Below are positions 25,179 through 35,121 of a stretch of DNA of 64,000 nt, one piece after another. A program made the translations under genes and the position numbers. The DNA comes from Martelella sp. HB161492. Lineage in GTDB: Bacteria > Pseudomonadota > Alphaproteobacteria > Rhizobiales > Rhizobiaceae. The notes beneath the pieces are model-generated. The model saw nothing but the letters and a program-made list of their open reading frames with translations, was not told the DNA's origin and ran no database searches. The stretch's first letter is position 1. Each line of letters starts with the position of its first letter. The stretch is from the NCBI RefSeq assembly GCF_013184775.1, contig NZ_JAATVV010000003.1, positions 62,001 to 126,000 on the forward strand, written 5' to 3'.

Positions 25179-26738
25179 CTATTCGTTGATCAGGCGCTTC
25201 AACAGCTCGACTTCCTGTGAAAGCTTCTGATCCTTTTCCAGAAGCTCCTCGATCTTGCGCACGGCGTGCAGCACCGTTGTGTGATCGCGCCCGCCAAAGC
25301 GGCGGCCGATCTCGGGGAAGGAGCGCGGCGTCATGGTCTTGGCCAGGAACATGGCGATCTGGCGTGGCTTGACGATGACCCGTGTACGGCGATTGGAGAT
25401 CAATTCCTGACGCGTGACGCTGTAGTGGCGTGCGACGACGCGCTGAATATCCTCGATCCGCACGCGCCGCGGCTCGCCGCTGCCGACCAGATGGACCAGC
25501 AGCTCGTCAACGCGCTCCAGCGACAGATCGGGCTCGAAGGAGCGGCGGAACAGAAGCTGGTTGAAGGCGCCTTCAAGTTCGCGGCCGCTGGCGGTGACCT
25601 TACCGGCCACATGGGCGAGCACGTTTTCCGGAATTTCAATCGTCGGATCGTCAATCTGGGCGAGTTCGAGCCGGCGCTTCAGCATTTCCAGACGCATGGC
25701 ATAATCCGGAGCGTCGATCTCCAGCGTCACGCCGCCGGTCAGGCGGGAGCGGACGCGCGGATCGAGCGATTCCAGATCGCATGAGGCGCGATCCGCTGCA
25801 ACAACCACCTGCTTGGCGCTGTCGAGAAGCGTGTTCAGCAAATGGCAGAATTCCTGCTGGATGGTCTTGCCCTGCAGAAACTGCATGTCGTCGATCACCA
25901 GAAGATCGATATTGCGCAGGGAATCCTTCAGCGTCAGTGCGTCATTGTCGCGAATGGCGGTGGCGAACTTCCACATGAAATATTCAGCGGTCAGATAGAC
26001 AACGCGCGGTTTGGCTGGCGAGGCAAGGGCCGCATTGGCAATCGCCTGCAGAAGATGGGTTTTGCCGAGCCCGACCGAGGCGTGGATGAACAGCGGGTTG
26101 AAGCGGACTGTGGCGGAGCCGTTCGATTCCGCAATGGTGCGCGCTGCGGCGAGTGCGACCCGGTTCGATCCGCCCTCGACGAAATTGTCGAAGGTGAAAT
26201 AGGGGTCGAGCGGCGAGCCGAACACGGTCGATGCCGTGCCGTTGCCGCGCGGCGTCGACGCGGGCTGCGGGTCGGAGAAGGTGGGCGCGCTGGCGACATT
26301 GCGGTGCATTGCCGGCCTAGCGGGCGCCGCCTGTGGTGCCGGCACCTTCAGAGCTGCCTCGGGCTTGCGAACCGCACGCACGCTGCGTGTTGCCGATCGC
26401 ACCAGAACTTCGACCTTCAGCAGCTGCGGACGGTCGCTCTTGGCGATCTCGGTCATCAGATCAATATAGTGGTTGTTGATCCAGGACTTGAGAAAGGCCG
26501 TGGGAACGGAAAAGCGCAGAACGCTCTTGGAGGCGCTGTGCAGCTTCAGCCGTCCAAACCAGCTGGCATAGACGTCTGTTCCGACCCGAGCCTTGAGGGA
26601 GGTGCAGAAACGTTCGAAAAATTCATTGTCGCCGCTGTTCATCTCGGTGTCCGCGTGAGCATGTCCATCATCCAAATTGCGTGCACTGGACAACTCCTCC
26701 TCGTGCTCATCGCGGGAGGCCACCATTCTCATCTTCAT
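25179..26738 (-). CDS. dnaA: Chromosomal replication initiator protein DnaA
   Basis: 519 aa. Domain I (about 35-110) has [20 protein letters not shown] and [14 protein letters not shown]; a Pro/Ala-rich linker (about 120-175) is followed by the AAA+ domain with P-loop [11 protein letters not shown] and the [13 protein letters not shown] Walker B, then the DNA-binding helix [20 protein letters not shown]. It opens the origin in ATP form. The start at 26738 has GAAAGG upstream and adds about 32 acidic residues to the usual rhizobial N-terminus; ATG 26642 would remove them. The long upstream gap and rpsT next door are the usual alphaproteobacterial context. Confidence 0.97.
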   Translation of the reverse strand: MKMRMVASRDEHEEELSSARNLDDGHAHADTEMNSGDNEFFERFCTSLKARVGTDVYASWFGRLKLHSASKSVLRFSVPTAFLKSWINNHYIDLMTEIAKSDRPQLLKVEVLVRSATRSVRAVRKPEAALKVPAPQAAPARPAMHRNVASAPTFSDPQPASTPRGNGTASTVFGSPLDPYFTFDNFVEGGSNRVALAAARTIAESNGSATVRFNPLFIHASVGLGKTHLLQAIANAALASPAKPRVVYLTAEYFMWKFATAIRDNDALTLKDSLRNIDLLVIDDMQFLQGKTIQQEFCHLLNTLLDSAKQVVVAADRASCDLESLDPRVRSRLTGGVTLEIDAPDYAMRLEMLKRRLELAQIDDPTIEIPENVLAHVAGKVTASGRELEGAFNQLLFRRSFEPDLSLERVDELLVHLVGSGEPRRVRIEDIQRVVARHYSVTRQELISNRRTRVIVKPRQIAMFLAKTMTPRSFPEIGRRFGGRDHTTVLHAVRKIEELLEKDQKLSQEVELLKRLINE

Positions 26739-27280
26739 TCTTTTGCCGCCTTTCGAAATATCACCCTGGCAAGCGGTTTCCTCCGGAAAGCGCCGCCAAA
26801 ATCAGTCTGGACCGTTATTTCCGGTCTCGTTTGGAATTGGCCTGTTTGTTCAGGCTCGGGCATGGCAACCGTGATCGATCCATCGATGCCTCGTCATCGA
26901 AGGCAATTGCCACCCATTCTCGCATGTCCCCGTATCCGCTTTTTCCCGCCTGCTCACCTCTCTGAAAGGCACATAAATATACGCTCCGGGAAAATAGGTA
27001 TTCTACCCGGATTGCAACCTGAAACTGTAGGGATAACGAAACTTAACGTTCCGCCCCGGCGGGGCCGCGCCACCCACAATCCACAAGAACTGTGTTACCA
27101 TCTCCCTAAAGAGAAAGAGCAGTGTGCCCGCCGTCTGTAAGGGCCATTTAGGCAAGAACCGCATCGAATTTCAACAGTGATTTTTTGCCGAATGGGCCGG
27201 CATAGCATTGACTCTGACGTCCGATTTTGACTCGCAACGATGGTCATCTGAAGAATCGCTGTTGAATCAATTAGATTCAA

Positions 27281-27289
27281 ATATCCACA
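27281..27289 (+). promoter_or_regulatory. DnaA-box-like site
   Basis: ATATCCACA matches the TTATCCACA consensus at 8 of 9 positions, in the AT-rich part of the dnaA upstream region. Confidence 0.35.
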
Positions 27290-27486
27290 TGTTTTCGGCA
27301 ACAAGATCGACATTTAAAAATAATTCAGCTTGACAGCTTATTGACATGTCAATCGCTGCCTCAAACTTGACAAAGTTGCGGCTTCCTCGGCTACGCAATT
27401 GAAAATAAAGACTTTTGCTCGTCATTATCCTGTCATGCTGACGAGACGAAAATGTCACAGTGAGTCTTCCCGTATTGCAGACACAA

Positions 27487-27512
27487 AAAAACCCGGCCGA
27501 AGCCGGGTTTTT
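27487..27512 (-). terminator. rpsT terminator
   Basis: An 11-bp stem AAAAACCCGGC / GCCGGGTTTTT with a 4-nt loop, flanked by A/T runs, 22 bp after the rpsT stop on the minus strand. Confidence 0.9.
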
Positions 27513-27534
27513 ATTCATCAAAGATTTTGATGGC

Positions 27535-27801
27535 TTAGGCGCCCATCGTCGCAACGCGATGCGTCAGACGGGAAACCTTGCGCGAGGCAGTGTTGCGGTG
27601 CATCACGCCCTTGGAAGCGGCACGGGCCAGTTCCGGCTCGGCAGCCTTGAGGGCAGCCTTTGCAATTTCAATATCGCCAGCGGCGATCGCCTCTTCCACC
27701 TTGCGGATGAAGCCGCGAACGCGCGAGCGGCGCGACTTGTTGATGGCGGTACGGCGGGCAATTTTGCGCGTCGCCTTTTTCGCCGAGGTTGTATTGGCCA
27801 T
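27535..27801 (-). CDS. rpsT: 30S ribosomal protein S20
   Basis: 88 aa, very basic, starting [19 protein letters not shown] and containing [15 protein letters not shown] and [19 protein letters not shown], the standard S20 pattern. It binds 16S rRNA early in small-subunit assembly. It lies upstream of dnaA on the same strand, an order shared by Rhizobium and Brucella. A strong terminator follows, so it does not run on into dnaA. Confidence 0.98.
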   Translation of the reverse strand: MANTTSAKKATRKIARRTAINKSRRSRVRGFIRKVEEAIAAGDIEIAKAALKAAEPELARAASKGVMHRNTASRKVSRLTHRVATMGA

Positions 27802-28277
27802 ATAAAGTCTCTCTTCGAATTCAGCTTAAGCCCCAGCTTCCAAAGTTGCAGTTAAGCACCTCGGCGCATGGCGCATGGTTGTGAAGCCGTCTCGGCTTTC
27901 GATCTCTGTGGCCGGGCATATAAAGGCAAAACCCAGCTCAGTCAATGTGTAAAAGACGGTTTTGCGACACATGTGGACCGGCTGAAAGGCCATTTGTAGC
28001 CAATGGCTATTTGCCGCAAGCCTCTCGGCATTGTCTTTGCCGCAAAGACATTTAAACTTCATTTCGCCCGGGATGTGACGATGGCCTGCCGTCTGTTGCA
28101 TTCCGCCATCCGGCCGTCCGGCGAGTGGTCGCGTTTCGGCCCGAAAATCAGAATCGATTCTCGGGGCGCATGATGCGACGTTTCAATAGGCTACAGCGTC
28201 CTTTGTGCGTTCACATGACCGCACGGCGCTCCAGCCTGCAATGGCTGTCTGGTTCCGGCCAGCAGCGGGGAAATGAT
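27802..28277. other. 476-bp intergenic region
   Basis: No supported gene. It holds the divergent promoters for rpsT and the hydroxyacid dehydrogenase, and at 28141-28190 a copy of the GAATCGATTCTCGG palindromic repeat also seen at 24834. Confidence 0.5.
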
Positions 28278-29270
28278 ATGCGTGTAACCGTTTTTTCCGC
28301 CAAACCCTATGATGAGGACTTCCTCACCAGCGCCAATGAAGGCCGTCATGATCTGGTCTTTACGGAGGCGGCACTGCATGCTCCGACAGCCAAGCTGGCC
28401 TCCGGATCCAAGGTCATCTGCGCCTTTGTCAATGATGATCTTGGCGCCTCGACCCTGTCGGTGTTGCATGAGGAGGGGGTGAAGCTCGTGGCGCTGCGTT
28501 GCGCTGGCTTCAACCGGGTCGATCTGACCATGGCCGACCGGCTGGGGATCGAAGTCGCCCGCGTTCCCTCCTATTCCCCCTATGCCATTGCCGAACACAC
28601 GCTGGCGTTGGTCATGACGCTCAATCGCAAGATTCACCGCGCCTATAACCGGGTTCGCGAAGGCAATTTCGCCTTGAACGGCCTGCTCGGCTTCGATCTT
28701 CATGGCAAGACCATCGGTGTTGTCGGTACCGGTGGCATCGGCCGCAATGTCATGCGCGCCTTTTCCGGTTTCGGCTGCAATCTTCTGGCATTCGACCCTT
28801 ATCCGAATGATGAGGCCGTGGCGCTCGGCGCCCGCTATGTCGACAAGGATGAGCTGCTGGCCCGTTCCGAGATCATCACGCTTCATTGCCCGTTGACGCC
28901 GGAGACCCGTCACTTCATCGATGAAGCGGCGATTGCGAAGATGGAGCGCTGCAAGATGCTGGTCAACACCAGCCGCGGCGGGGTGATTGATACGCTGGCG
29001 GTGATTGAGGGACTGAAATCGGGGCAGATCGGCGCGCTGGCGCTGGATGTCTATGAGGAAGAAGAGGACCTGTTCTTCCGCGATCTCTCCTCAACCGTGA
29101 TCCGCGACGACATCTTTGCCAGGCTGCTGACCTTCCCCAATGTGCTGATCACTGGCCATCAGGGCTTTTTCACCCAGGAAGCCCTGTTCAATATTGCCCG
29201 CACGACGATGGGCAATATCTCCGCCTTTGAGGATGACGGCAAATCGCTGCACCCGATCACCAGGCGCTGA
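28278..29270 (+). CDS. D-isomer specific 2-hydroxyacid dehydrogenase (D-lactate dehydrogenase-like)
   Basis: 330 aa from ATG 28278 with GGGGA upstream; codons before it are not family-like. It reduces 2-keto acids with NADH; the LdhA-like pattern suggests pyruvate to D-lactate. NAD-binding motif VGTGGIGRNVMRAF (about residue 150), catalytic Arg in LRCAGFNRVDLT... and TSRGGVIDTLAVIEGL, and the catalytic His in LITGHQGFFT are all visible. Convergent with mutM, 2 bp apart. Confidence 0.92.
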   Translation: MRVTVFSAKPYDEDFLTSANEGRHDLVFTEAALHAPTAKLASGSKVICAFVNDDLGASTLSVLHEEGVKLVALRCAGFNRVDLTMADRLGIEVARVPSYSPYAIAEHTLALVMTLNRKIHRAYNRVREGNFALNGLLGFDLHGKTIGVVGTGGIGRNVMRAFSGFGCNLLAFDPYPNDEAVALGARYVDKDELLARSEIITLHCPLTPETRHFIDEAAIAKMERCKMLVNTSRGGVIDTLAVIEGLKSGQIGALALDVYEEEEDLFFRDLSSTVIRDDIFARLLTFPNVLITGHQGFFTQEALFNIARTTMGNISAFEDDGKSLHPITRR

Positions 29271-29272
29271 TT

Positions 29273-30166
29273 TCAGCCGGTCTGGCATGTTGCGCAGTAG
29301 AAGGTTGACCGCCCGCCCTGCACGGCGCGGGCGATCGTGCCCTTGCAGCCTGCATGGCGGCAGGGTTCGCCGGCGCGGTCATAGACTGCGAAATTATGCT
29401 GAAAATAGCCAAGCGTGCCATCGGCCTGGCGGTGATCGCGCAGCGTCGAGCCGCCGGCCGTGATCGCCTCGGCGATCACGGCGCGGATTGCCTCGACCAG
29501 ATGTCCAAGGGATGCACGCGGCCTGCCCGTCGGGCTCACCAGTTCGCCGGCGGCGCTGAACGGGGAGAGGCCGGCGCGCCAGAGCGCTTCGCAGACATAG
29601 ATATTGCCGAGCCCGGCAATATTGCGCTGGTCGAGCAGGGCTGCCTTCAGCGGCTGTTTCTTGCCGGCAAAGCGGGCCGCCAGCGTTGCGGCATCGAGCG
29701 CATTGCCCAGGGGTTCCGGTCCGAGGTCGCGAAAGGCGGCAAGGGTTTCGAGCGCGCGCCGCGGGCTCAGCATCATGAAACCGAAACGGCGCGGGTCATT
29801 GTAGATGACGCGCAGCGGCCCGCCGGCGCCGTTCAGGTGAAAGATGACGTGATCGTGCTTTTCATCCTTGCCGCGCGGCAGGGCGAAGGCGCCGGGAGCA
29901 TCGCTTCTGCCATCCGCTTCGATCCGGAAAGAGCCGGACATGCCGAGATGGGCGATAATCGTCAGGTCATCTTCGAGATCGATCAGCAGATATTTGGCGC
30001 GGCGGCCAAGGCTTTTGATCCTGCGGCCTTCCGTCACGGCAGCAAAGCCTTCAGGAAAGGGAAAGCGCAGGTCCTTGCGCTTCAGTTCAAGCCGCTCAAT
30101 CACGGCATTTTCCATGGCTGGCGCCAGGCCACGGCGCACGGTTTCGACTTCGGGCAGTTCCGGCAT
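29273..30166 (-). CDS. mutM: Formamidopyrimidine-DNA glycosylase
   Basis: 297 aa. The N-terminus [14 protein letters not shown] gives the catalytic Pro2 and Glu3 after Met removal. The helix-two-turn-helix with [20 protein letters not shown] and the C-terminal zinc finger (CRHAGC with FYCATCQ) are complete. It excises 8-oxoguanine and formamidopyrimidines from oxidised DNA. It is divergent from ubiE, the order seen in rhizobia. Confidence 0.97.
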   Translation of the reverse strand: MPELPEVETVRRGLAPAMENAVIERLELKRKDLRFPFPEGFAAVTEGRRIKSLGRRAKYLLIDLEDDLTIIAHLGMSGSFRIEADGRSDAPGAFALPRGKDEKHDHVIFHLNGAGGPLRVIYNDPRRFGFMMLSPRRALETLAAFRDLGPEPLGNALDAATLAARFAGKKQPLKAALLDQRNIAGLGNIYVCEALWRAGLSPFSAAGELVSPTGRPRASLGHLVEAIRAVIAEAITAGGSTLRDHRQADGTLGYFQHNFAVYDRAGEPCRHAGCKGTIARAVQGGRSTFYCATCQTG

Positions 30167-30321
30167 GATCTCAAAAATCCGTCTTTGACGTTTTGTTTGT
30201 CTCTTTTTCGGTTTATAGGCCGAAAGCCGCCTTTCCCGAAAGCGGCCGAGATGGCTAAGCCTTTGCGATTTCGCTATGGTCTGGCTAGATATGTTTGTTG
30301 GGTTAATGACGAGGTGCGCTT

Positions 30322-31098
30322 ATGGCCGAGAACCGGACCACTGCCGAAGGCGGTATGGAGACTTCCTTTGGCTTCAAAAATGTCGCCGATGGCGACAAGC
30401 AGCCGCTCGTCAATGACGTCTTCCACAAGGTCGCCAAACGTTACGACGTGATGAATGACCTGATGTCGGCCGGTCTGCACCGGGCCTGGAAGAATGCAAT
30501 GATCGCCGCGCTCAACCCGCGGCCCGATCCGGACTATCACGTTCTCGATGTGGCCGGCGGCACGGGCGATATCGCCTTCCGCATCATCGAGGCCTCCGGC
30601 GGGCTGGCAAAGGCCACGGTTCTCGATATCAACGGTTCGATGCTCGGCGTCGGCGAGGAGCGTGCGCGCAAGAAGGGGCTTGCCGATAATCTGACCTTCG
30701 TCGAGGCCAATGCCGAGGCGCTGCCTTTCGAGGACAAGACCTTTGATGCCTATACGATTGCTTTCGGCATTCGCAATGTGCCGCATATCGAAAAGGCGCT
30801 TGCCGAGGCCCATCGCGTCCTGAAGCGTGGCGGCCGGCTGCTGGTGCTGGAATTTTCCGAGCTTGATTCGCCGCTGATCGACAAGGTCTATGATCTCTGG
30901 TCGTTCCAGGCGATCCCGGCGATCGGCAAGGCGATCACGGGTGATGGCGAGCCCTATCGCTATCTGGTCGAATCGATCCGCAAATTTCCGGCACAGAAAG
31001 ACTTTGCGACCATGATCGAACGTGCGGGCTTCTCGCGCGTCAGCTTCACCAACTATTCCAGCGGTATTGCCGCGCTTCACTCCGGCTGGAAGCTTTAA
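30322..31098 (+). CDS. ubiE: Ubiquinone/menaquinone C-methyltransferase
   Basis: 258 aa. The SAM-binding motif I is [15 protein letters not shown] (about 73-87), with [20 protein letters not shown] and [19 protein letters not shown] at the N-terminus as in all UbiE proteins, and [15 protein letters not shown] as motif II/III. It methylates the ring carbon of the demethoxyubiquinol precursor. The gene is followed 8 nt later by ubiB, so they form an operon. Confidence 0.97.
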   Translation: MAENRTTAEGGMETSFGFKNVADGDKQPLVNDVFHKVAKRYDVMNDLMSAGLHRAWKNAMIAALNPRPDPDYHVLDVAGGTGDIAFRIIEASGGLAKATVLDINGSMLGVGEERARKKGLADNLTFVEANAEALPFEDKTFDAYTIAFGIRNVPHIEKALAEAHRVLKRGGRLLVLEFSELDSPLIDKVYDLWSFQAIPAIGKAITGDGEPYRYLVESIRKFPAQKDFATMIERAGFSRVSFTNYSSGIAALHSGWKL

Positions 31099-31106
31099 GG
31101 CCGGTT

Positions 31107-32696
31107 ATGAGTGTTTTCCGTTCCTATTTGCGCCTCATGGGCGTTGGCTGGGTGCTTGCCCGTGAAGGCGTGATCAACGCCCTGCCATCCGACGGCCTGC
31201 CGCCGATGGTGCGACTTGGCAAGGGCGCGCTTTCGCTTCTGGCCCGCCGCCGCGCCCGCAATGAGGCCCGCTCCGACCGGATCGGCAAGGCCGTGTCGCG
31301 CCTCGGGCCGTCCTATGTGAAGATGGGGCAGTTCCTGGCGACGCGGCCGGATGTCGTCGGCAATGCCTTTGCTGACGATCTGGCGCAGCTGCAGGACCGC
31401 ATGCCCTTCTTCTCCATGGAGGCGGCGCAGCAGGCCATTCGCGGTTCGCTCGGCCGGTCCACGGATGATCTCTATCTCGAATTCGGCGAACCGATCGCTG
31501 CGGCCTCCATCGCCCAGGTTCATCTCGCACTGGTGAAGACACCGGACGGGCCGAAAAAGGTTGCCGTCAAGGTGATCCGGCCCGGTATCCGCCAGCGTTT
31601 CAACGAAGATCTCGAGGCCATGTATCTGGTCTCGCATCTGCAGGAGCGTTTCGTGCGCAAGAGCCGGCGGCTTCGTCCCGTCGATGTCACCCGCACGCTG
31701 GAACAGACGACCCGGATCGAAATGGATCTCAGGCTTGAGGCTGCGGCGCTTTCCGAAATGGCGGAGAACACGGTCGATGATCCGGGCTTCCGTCTGCCGG
31801 AGGTCGACTGGGAGCGCACCGGCCGCGATGTCGTCACCATGGAATGGATCGACGGCATCAAGATGTCGGATGTCGAGGCGCTGAAGGCTCAAGGCCACGA
31901 TCTCCAGCATCTGGCCGTGACGCTGATCCAGTCCTTCCTGCGCCACACGCTGCGTGACGGCTTTTTCCATGCCGACATGCATCCCGGCAATCTTTTTGTC
32001 GATCCGAAGGGCGAGATCGTCGCCGTCGACATGGGCATTGTCGGCCGGCTCGGAAAGAAGGAAAGGCGGGTTCTGGCCGAAATTCTGTTTGGCTTCATCA
32101 CCCGCGACTACATGCGCGTTGCCGAGGCCCATTTCGAGGCTGGCTATGTGCCGTCGCATCATGACAAGGCTTCCTTTGCCCAGGCGATCCGCGCGATCGG
32201 CGAACCGATCCACGGGCAGTCGGCCGAGACGATCTCCATGGGCAAATTGCTGACGCTGCTGTTCGAGATCACCGAGATCTTCGACATGGCGACCCAGACG
32301 CAGCTGATCAATCTGCAAAAGACCATGGTGGTTGTTGAAGGCGTGTCGCGCATGCTTGATCCGCGCTTCAACATGTGGAAGGCCTCGGAGCCGGTCGTGG
32401 CGAAGTGGATCGAGGATAATCTCGGTCCGAAACGGGTGCTCGCCGATATGAAGGACGGGTTGAAGGCCGCGCTGAAGCTGGCGGAAGCCATTCCGGAAAT
32501 CGCCGACAAGACCGAGACGCTGCACAATGAAATCGTCGCCATGAGCAAGGACGGGCTGCGTTTCGATGCCGCAACGGCGGATGCAATCGGCCGGGCAGAA
32601 GCGCGCCACAGCCGTTCCGGCCGCGTTGCACTCTGGTTCGGCGTTTTGATATTGGCCTATCTTGCGGGCCTCGCCACCTATATCATCCTGAACTGA
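31107..32696 (+). CDS. ubiB: Ubiquinone biosynthesis kinase-like protein UbiB
   Basis: 529 aa of the ADCK/ABC1 atypical kinase family required for ubiquinone synthesis. It carries LGPSYVKMGQFLATRPD (KxGQ motif), the Ala-rich loop EPIAAASIAQVH, KVAVKVIRPGI with the catalytic Lys, HADMHPGNLFVDPKG and VDMGIVGRL with metal-binding Asp. The C-terminus ends in a TM helix (FGVLILAYLAGLATYIIL) that anchors it to the inner membrane, where the quinone pathway acts. It is the second gene of the ubiE-ubiB pair. Confidence 0.97.
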   Translation: MSVFRSYLRLMGVGWVLAREGVINALPSDGLPPMVRLGKGALSLLARRRARNEARSDRIGKAVSRLGPSYVKMGQFLATRPDVVGNAFADDLAQLQDRMPFFSMEAAQQAIRGSLGRSTDDLYLEFGEPIAAASIAQVHLALVKTPDGPKKVAVKVIRPGIRQRFNEDLEAMYLVSHLQERFVRKSRRLRPVDVTRTLEQTTRIEMDLRLEAAALSEMAENTVDDPGFRLPEVDWERTGRDVVTMEWIDGIKMSDVEALKAQGHDLQHLAVTLIQSFLRHTLRDGFFHADMHPGNLFVDPKGEIVAVDMGIVGRLGKKERRVLAEILFGFITRDYMRVAEAHFEAGYVPSHHDKASFAQAIRAIGEPIHGQSAETISMGKLLTLLFEITEIFDMATQTQLINLQKTMVVVEGVSRMLDPRFNMWKASEPVVAKWIEDNLGPKRVLADMKDGLKAALKLAEAIPEIADKTETLHNEIVAMSKDGLRFDAATADAIGRAEARHSRSGRVALWFGVLILAYLAGLATYIILN

Positions 32697-32757
32697 CGCA
32701 GATATTCTTTCAGGTCGCCGTGCGGGCGGCCGGACATTTGGCGGAGGAGCCTTCTTC

Positions 32758-34041
32758 ATGCGCATTGGCGGTCGTCTAGCAGGCGCAATCGAGATCCTTG
32801 CGGATATTGAGGACCGGTCGCGTCCCATCGCAAACGCCCTGAAAGACTGGGGAACAGCGCACCGGTTTGCCGGTTCCGGCGACCGCGCCGCAATCGGCAA
32901 TATCGTTTATGATGCCCTCAGAATGAAGCTGTCCCATGCCTGGCTGATGGATGATGACAGCCCGGCAGCGCTCGGCCATGCGGTTCTGTTCCGTCAGTGG
33001 GGGCTGTCGCCAGAGGCGCTTGCTGCTGCTCTGGACGGTGACAAATTCGCGCCGGAGCCTTTGCCGGAAGCCTCGCTTGCCGCCTTTTCATCACGCGATC
33101 TGCAGGATGCGCCCGATCATGTGCGCGCTGATCTGCCGGAATGGATCCTGCCATCCTTTCAGGCCAATTTTGCCGATGACTGGCTTTGCGAAGCTGAGGC
33201 GCTGAACCAGCGCCCCTCGCTCGATCTCAGGGTCAACACGCTGAAGGCGACACGCGACAAGGTTTCAAAGGCGCTTGCCCGCGCCGGTGCCGAACCCGCG
33301 CCGATCGCGCCGCAGGGACTTCGTATTCCACCGGGGAGCGGGGCCGATCGCCTGCCCAATGTCACGGCGGAACTTTCTTTTCAGAAAGGCTGGTTCGAGG
33401 TTCAGGACGAAGGCTCGCAGCTGGTGGCGGCTCTGGTCGGTGCTGAAAAGGGTGAGCAGGTTCTGGACTATTGCGCCGGCGGCGGCGGCAAGACGCTCGC
33501 GCTTTCCGCCATGATGGAAAATACCGGTCAGATCCATGCCTATGATGCCGATCGCACCCGGCTTTCGCCCATCATCGAGCGCCTGCGCCGCGCGGGAACC
33601 CGCAATGTTCAGGTTCATGACGATGTGACCGCGCTGGACCGCCTGGAAGGGCGGCTTGACCGTGTGCTGATCGATGCGCCCTGCACGGGAACCGGCACAT
33701 GGCGCCGGCGGCCGGATATCAAATGGCGGCTTTCCGAACGCAATATCGAGGAGCGCACCAGCCAGCAGCGCGAGGTTCTGGCCGCTGCCAGCCGCTATGT
33801 CCGCCCCGGCGGCACGCTGATCTACGTCACCTGTTCTCTGCTGCCGGAAGAAAACCAGCATCAGATCGAGCGTTTTCTGGCTGAAGAGAGCGCTTTCGAG
33901 CCGGTTGATCTCGCGGCCTTCTGGAAGGCCCGCTTCGCGGCGGGTAATCCACAGGAAAGTGGTTTCGGTTCACTCACCCTCTCGCCCGCGCGCACGGCGA
34001 CAGACGGTTTCTACTGCGCGGTCCTGCGCCGGAACGGCTGA
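32758..34041 (+). CDS. RsmB/NOP-family RNA (cytosine-5) methyltransferase
   Basis: 427 aa. The N-terminal helical NusB-like region is followed by a Rossmann methyltransferase with SAM motif DYCAGGGGKTLALS (about 239-252). The two catalytic cysteines are in DAPCTGTGTWRRRPD and VTCSLLPEENQ. The substrate is probably 16S rRNA C967 or a related cytosine. It begins 61 bp after ubiB on the same strand with GGAGG before the ATG. Confidence 0.93.
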   Translation: MRIGGRLAGAIEILADIEDRSRPIANALKDWGTAHRFAGSGDRAAIGNIVYDALRMKLSHAWLMDDDSPAALGHAVLFRQWGLSPEALAAALDGDKFAPEPLPEASLAAFSSRDLQDAPDHVRADLPEWILPSFQANFADDWLCEAEALNQRPSLDLRVNTLKATRDKVSKALARAGAEPAPIAPQGLRIPPGSGADRLPNVTAELSFQKGWFEVQDEGSQLVAALVGAEKGEQVLDYCAGGGGKTLALSAMMENTGQIHAYDADRTRLSPIIERLRRAGTRNVQVHDDVTALDRLEGRLDRVLIDAPCTGTGTWRRRPDIKWRLSERNIEERTSQQREVLAAASRYVRPGGTLIYVTCSLLPEENQHQIERFLAEESAFEPVDLAAFWKARFAAGNPQESGFGSLTLSPARTATDGFYCAVLRRNG

Positions 34042-34118
34042 GGGGTTTCCGCTCCGCCATGCTTCTGCCATCGACCTCCCTATTGTGGAGGACACGGAAT
34101 GGGCAGGCGGAGCGAAAC

Positions 34119-34574
34119 ATGGCGCGGGTTTACATCTATACGGTCTTCATTGCCGGTGTCGTTGCCTGCGGTTTCGTCATCGGCATGCTCAATCTGCCGG
34201 GGCACTGGTATGCAGAGCTGACGAAGCCCGCCTTCAACCCGCCTGACTGGCTGTTCGCGCCGGTCTGGTCGCTGCTCTATGTGGTGATCGGCTGGGTCGG
34301 TGCGCGGGTTTTCCTGGCCCGCCGGGCCCGCCCGCGGCTGATGCTCGACTGGACCGTGCTGCTGGTGCTGAACTTCTTGTGGTCGCCCGCCTTTTTCGGC
34401 ATCCAGCTGCCCATGCTCGGGCTCGCCATTATCACGCTGCTGTTTCTCGGCCTTGTCTGCTTCGTCGCCTATGCCTGGCGTCACGACCGGGGGTCGGCGG
34501 TGCTGTTCCTGCCCTATCTCGTCTGGGTCGGCTTTGCGATGGTGCTCAATGGCGCGATCGTTTACCTCAATTGA
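34119..34574 (+). CDS. tspO: TspO/MBR family membrane protein
   Basis: 151 aa from ATG 34119 with GGAG upstream; the longer reading from 34059 starts inside the spacer. Five TM helices are visible. Family motifs PAFNPPDWLFAPVWSLLY and LDWTVLLVLNFLWSPAFFG match the tryptophan-rich ligand pocket. TspO proteins bind porphyrins and cholesterol and modulate tetrapyrrole or stress responses in alphaproteobacteria. Located between the RNA methyltransferase and the thioesterase. Confidence 0.93.
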   Translation: MARVYIYTVFIAGVVACGFVIGMLNLPGHWYAELTKPAFNPPDWLFAPVWSLLYVVIGWVGARVFLARRARPRLMLDWTVLLVLNFLWSPAFFGIQLPMLGLAIITLLFLGLVCFVAYAWRHDRGSAVLFLPYLVWVGFAMVLNGAIVYLN

Positions 34575-34657
34575 GGATTGATGCTTGAAGCCCTTCCTGC
34601 CCCGTGCCACTCTCGGCATCAAACGGGCAGGGCGCGGCATCGGGCCGCCGGCCAAGA

Positions 34658-35116
34658 ATGGCGGTCATGACAGGTTTTCAACACGGCGACTTTCGCACGC
34701 GGATCACCAACAGCTTTGCCAAGCAGGGTGCCATGGCCATGATTGGCGCCGAGCTGACCAATATCAGCCATGGCGTGGTCGAGATCGAACTGCCTTTCGA
34801 CATGAAACTCACTCAGCAGCACGGTATTCTCCATGCGGGCGTGATCGCCGCGACGCTGGACACTGCCTGCAATTACGCTGCCTATACGCTGATCGATACC
34901 GATGCCTCGCTGCTGACGATCGAGTTCAAGGTCAATCTGATGTCGCCTGGCCGCGGCGACCGGTTTCTGTTTCGCGGCGAGGTGACCAAACCCGGCAGCA
35001 ACATCATTGTCACCGATGGCAGGGGCTATGCGCTGGGCGATGGACCCGCAAAGCTGATTGCGTCGATGACCGGCACGAGCATGATCGTGCGCGGCCGCGA
35101 CGATATTGAAGGATAG
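34658..35116 (+). CDS. PaaI-family hotdog thioesterase
   Basis: About 152 aa from ATG 34658; a second ATG at 34667 is equally possible. The hotdog-fold acyl-CoA thioesterase pattern is seen in LTQQHGILHAGVIAATLDTA with the conserved HGG-like turn and catalytic Asp, and in LTIEFKVNLMSPGRGD. It hydrolyses acyl- or aryl-CoA of unknown type. It lies in the co-oriented rsmB-tspO-guaA block, 5 nt before the next gene. Confidence 0.88.
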   Translation: MAVMTGFQHGDFRTRITNSFAKQGAMAMIGAELTNISHGVVEIELPFDMKLTQQHGILHAGVIAATLDTACNYAAYTLIDTDASLLTIEFKVNLMSPGRGDRFLFRGEVTKPGSNIIVTDGRGYALGDGPAKLIASMTGTSMIVRGRDDIEG

Positions 35117-35121
35117 ACGGA

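Larger units (their letters stand above)
26739..27534. other. 796-bp non-coding gap between rpsT and dnaA
   Basis: No convincing gene. The part near dnaA is GC-mixed; 27180-27440 is clearly AT-rich. It contains DnaA-box-like sites (ATATCCACA at 27281-27289, CAATCCACA at 27076-27084) and would hold the dnaA promoter. It could be an origin-like or autoregulatory region, but the chromosomal origin of many rhizobia lies elsewhere, near hemE. Confidence 0.45.

Noticed and set aside
26240-26420. The Pro/Ala-rich stretch in dnaA as a sign of a fusion or frameshift
   Set aside because: A low-complexity linker (domain II) is normal in DnaA, and the frame is continuous.
27826-28101. A 91-aa minus-strand frame between rpsT and the hydroxyacid dehydrogenase gene
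   Set aside because: No start signal, no recognised motif, and it lies in an AT-mixed promoter region.
31095-32900. A 601-aa open frame antisense to ubiB
   Set aside because: It mirrors the third-base GC bias of ubiB; its composition is Arg/Gly/Asp-rich and unlike a real protein, and ubiB is unmistakable.
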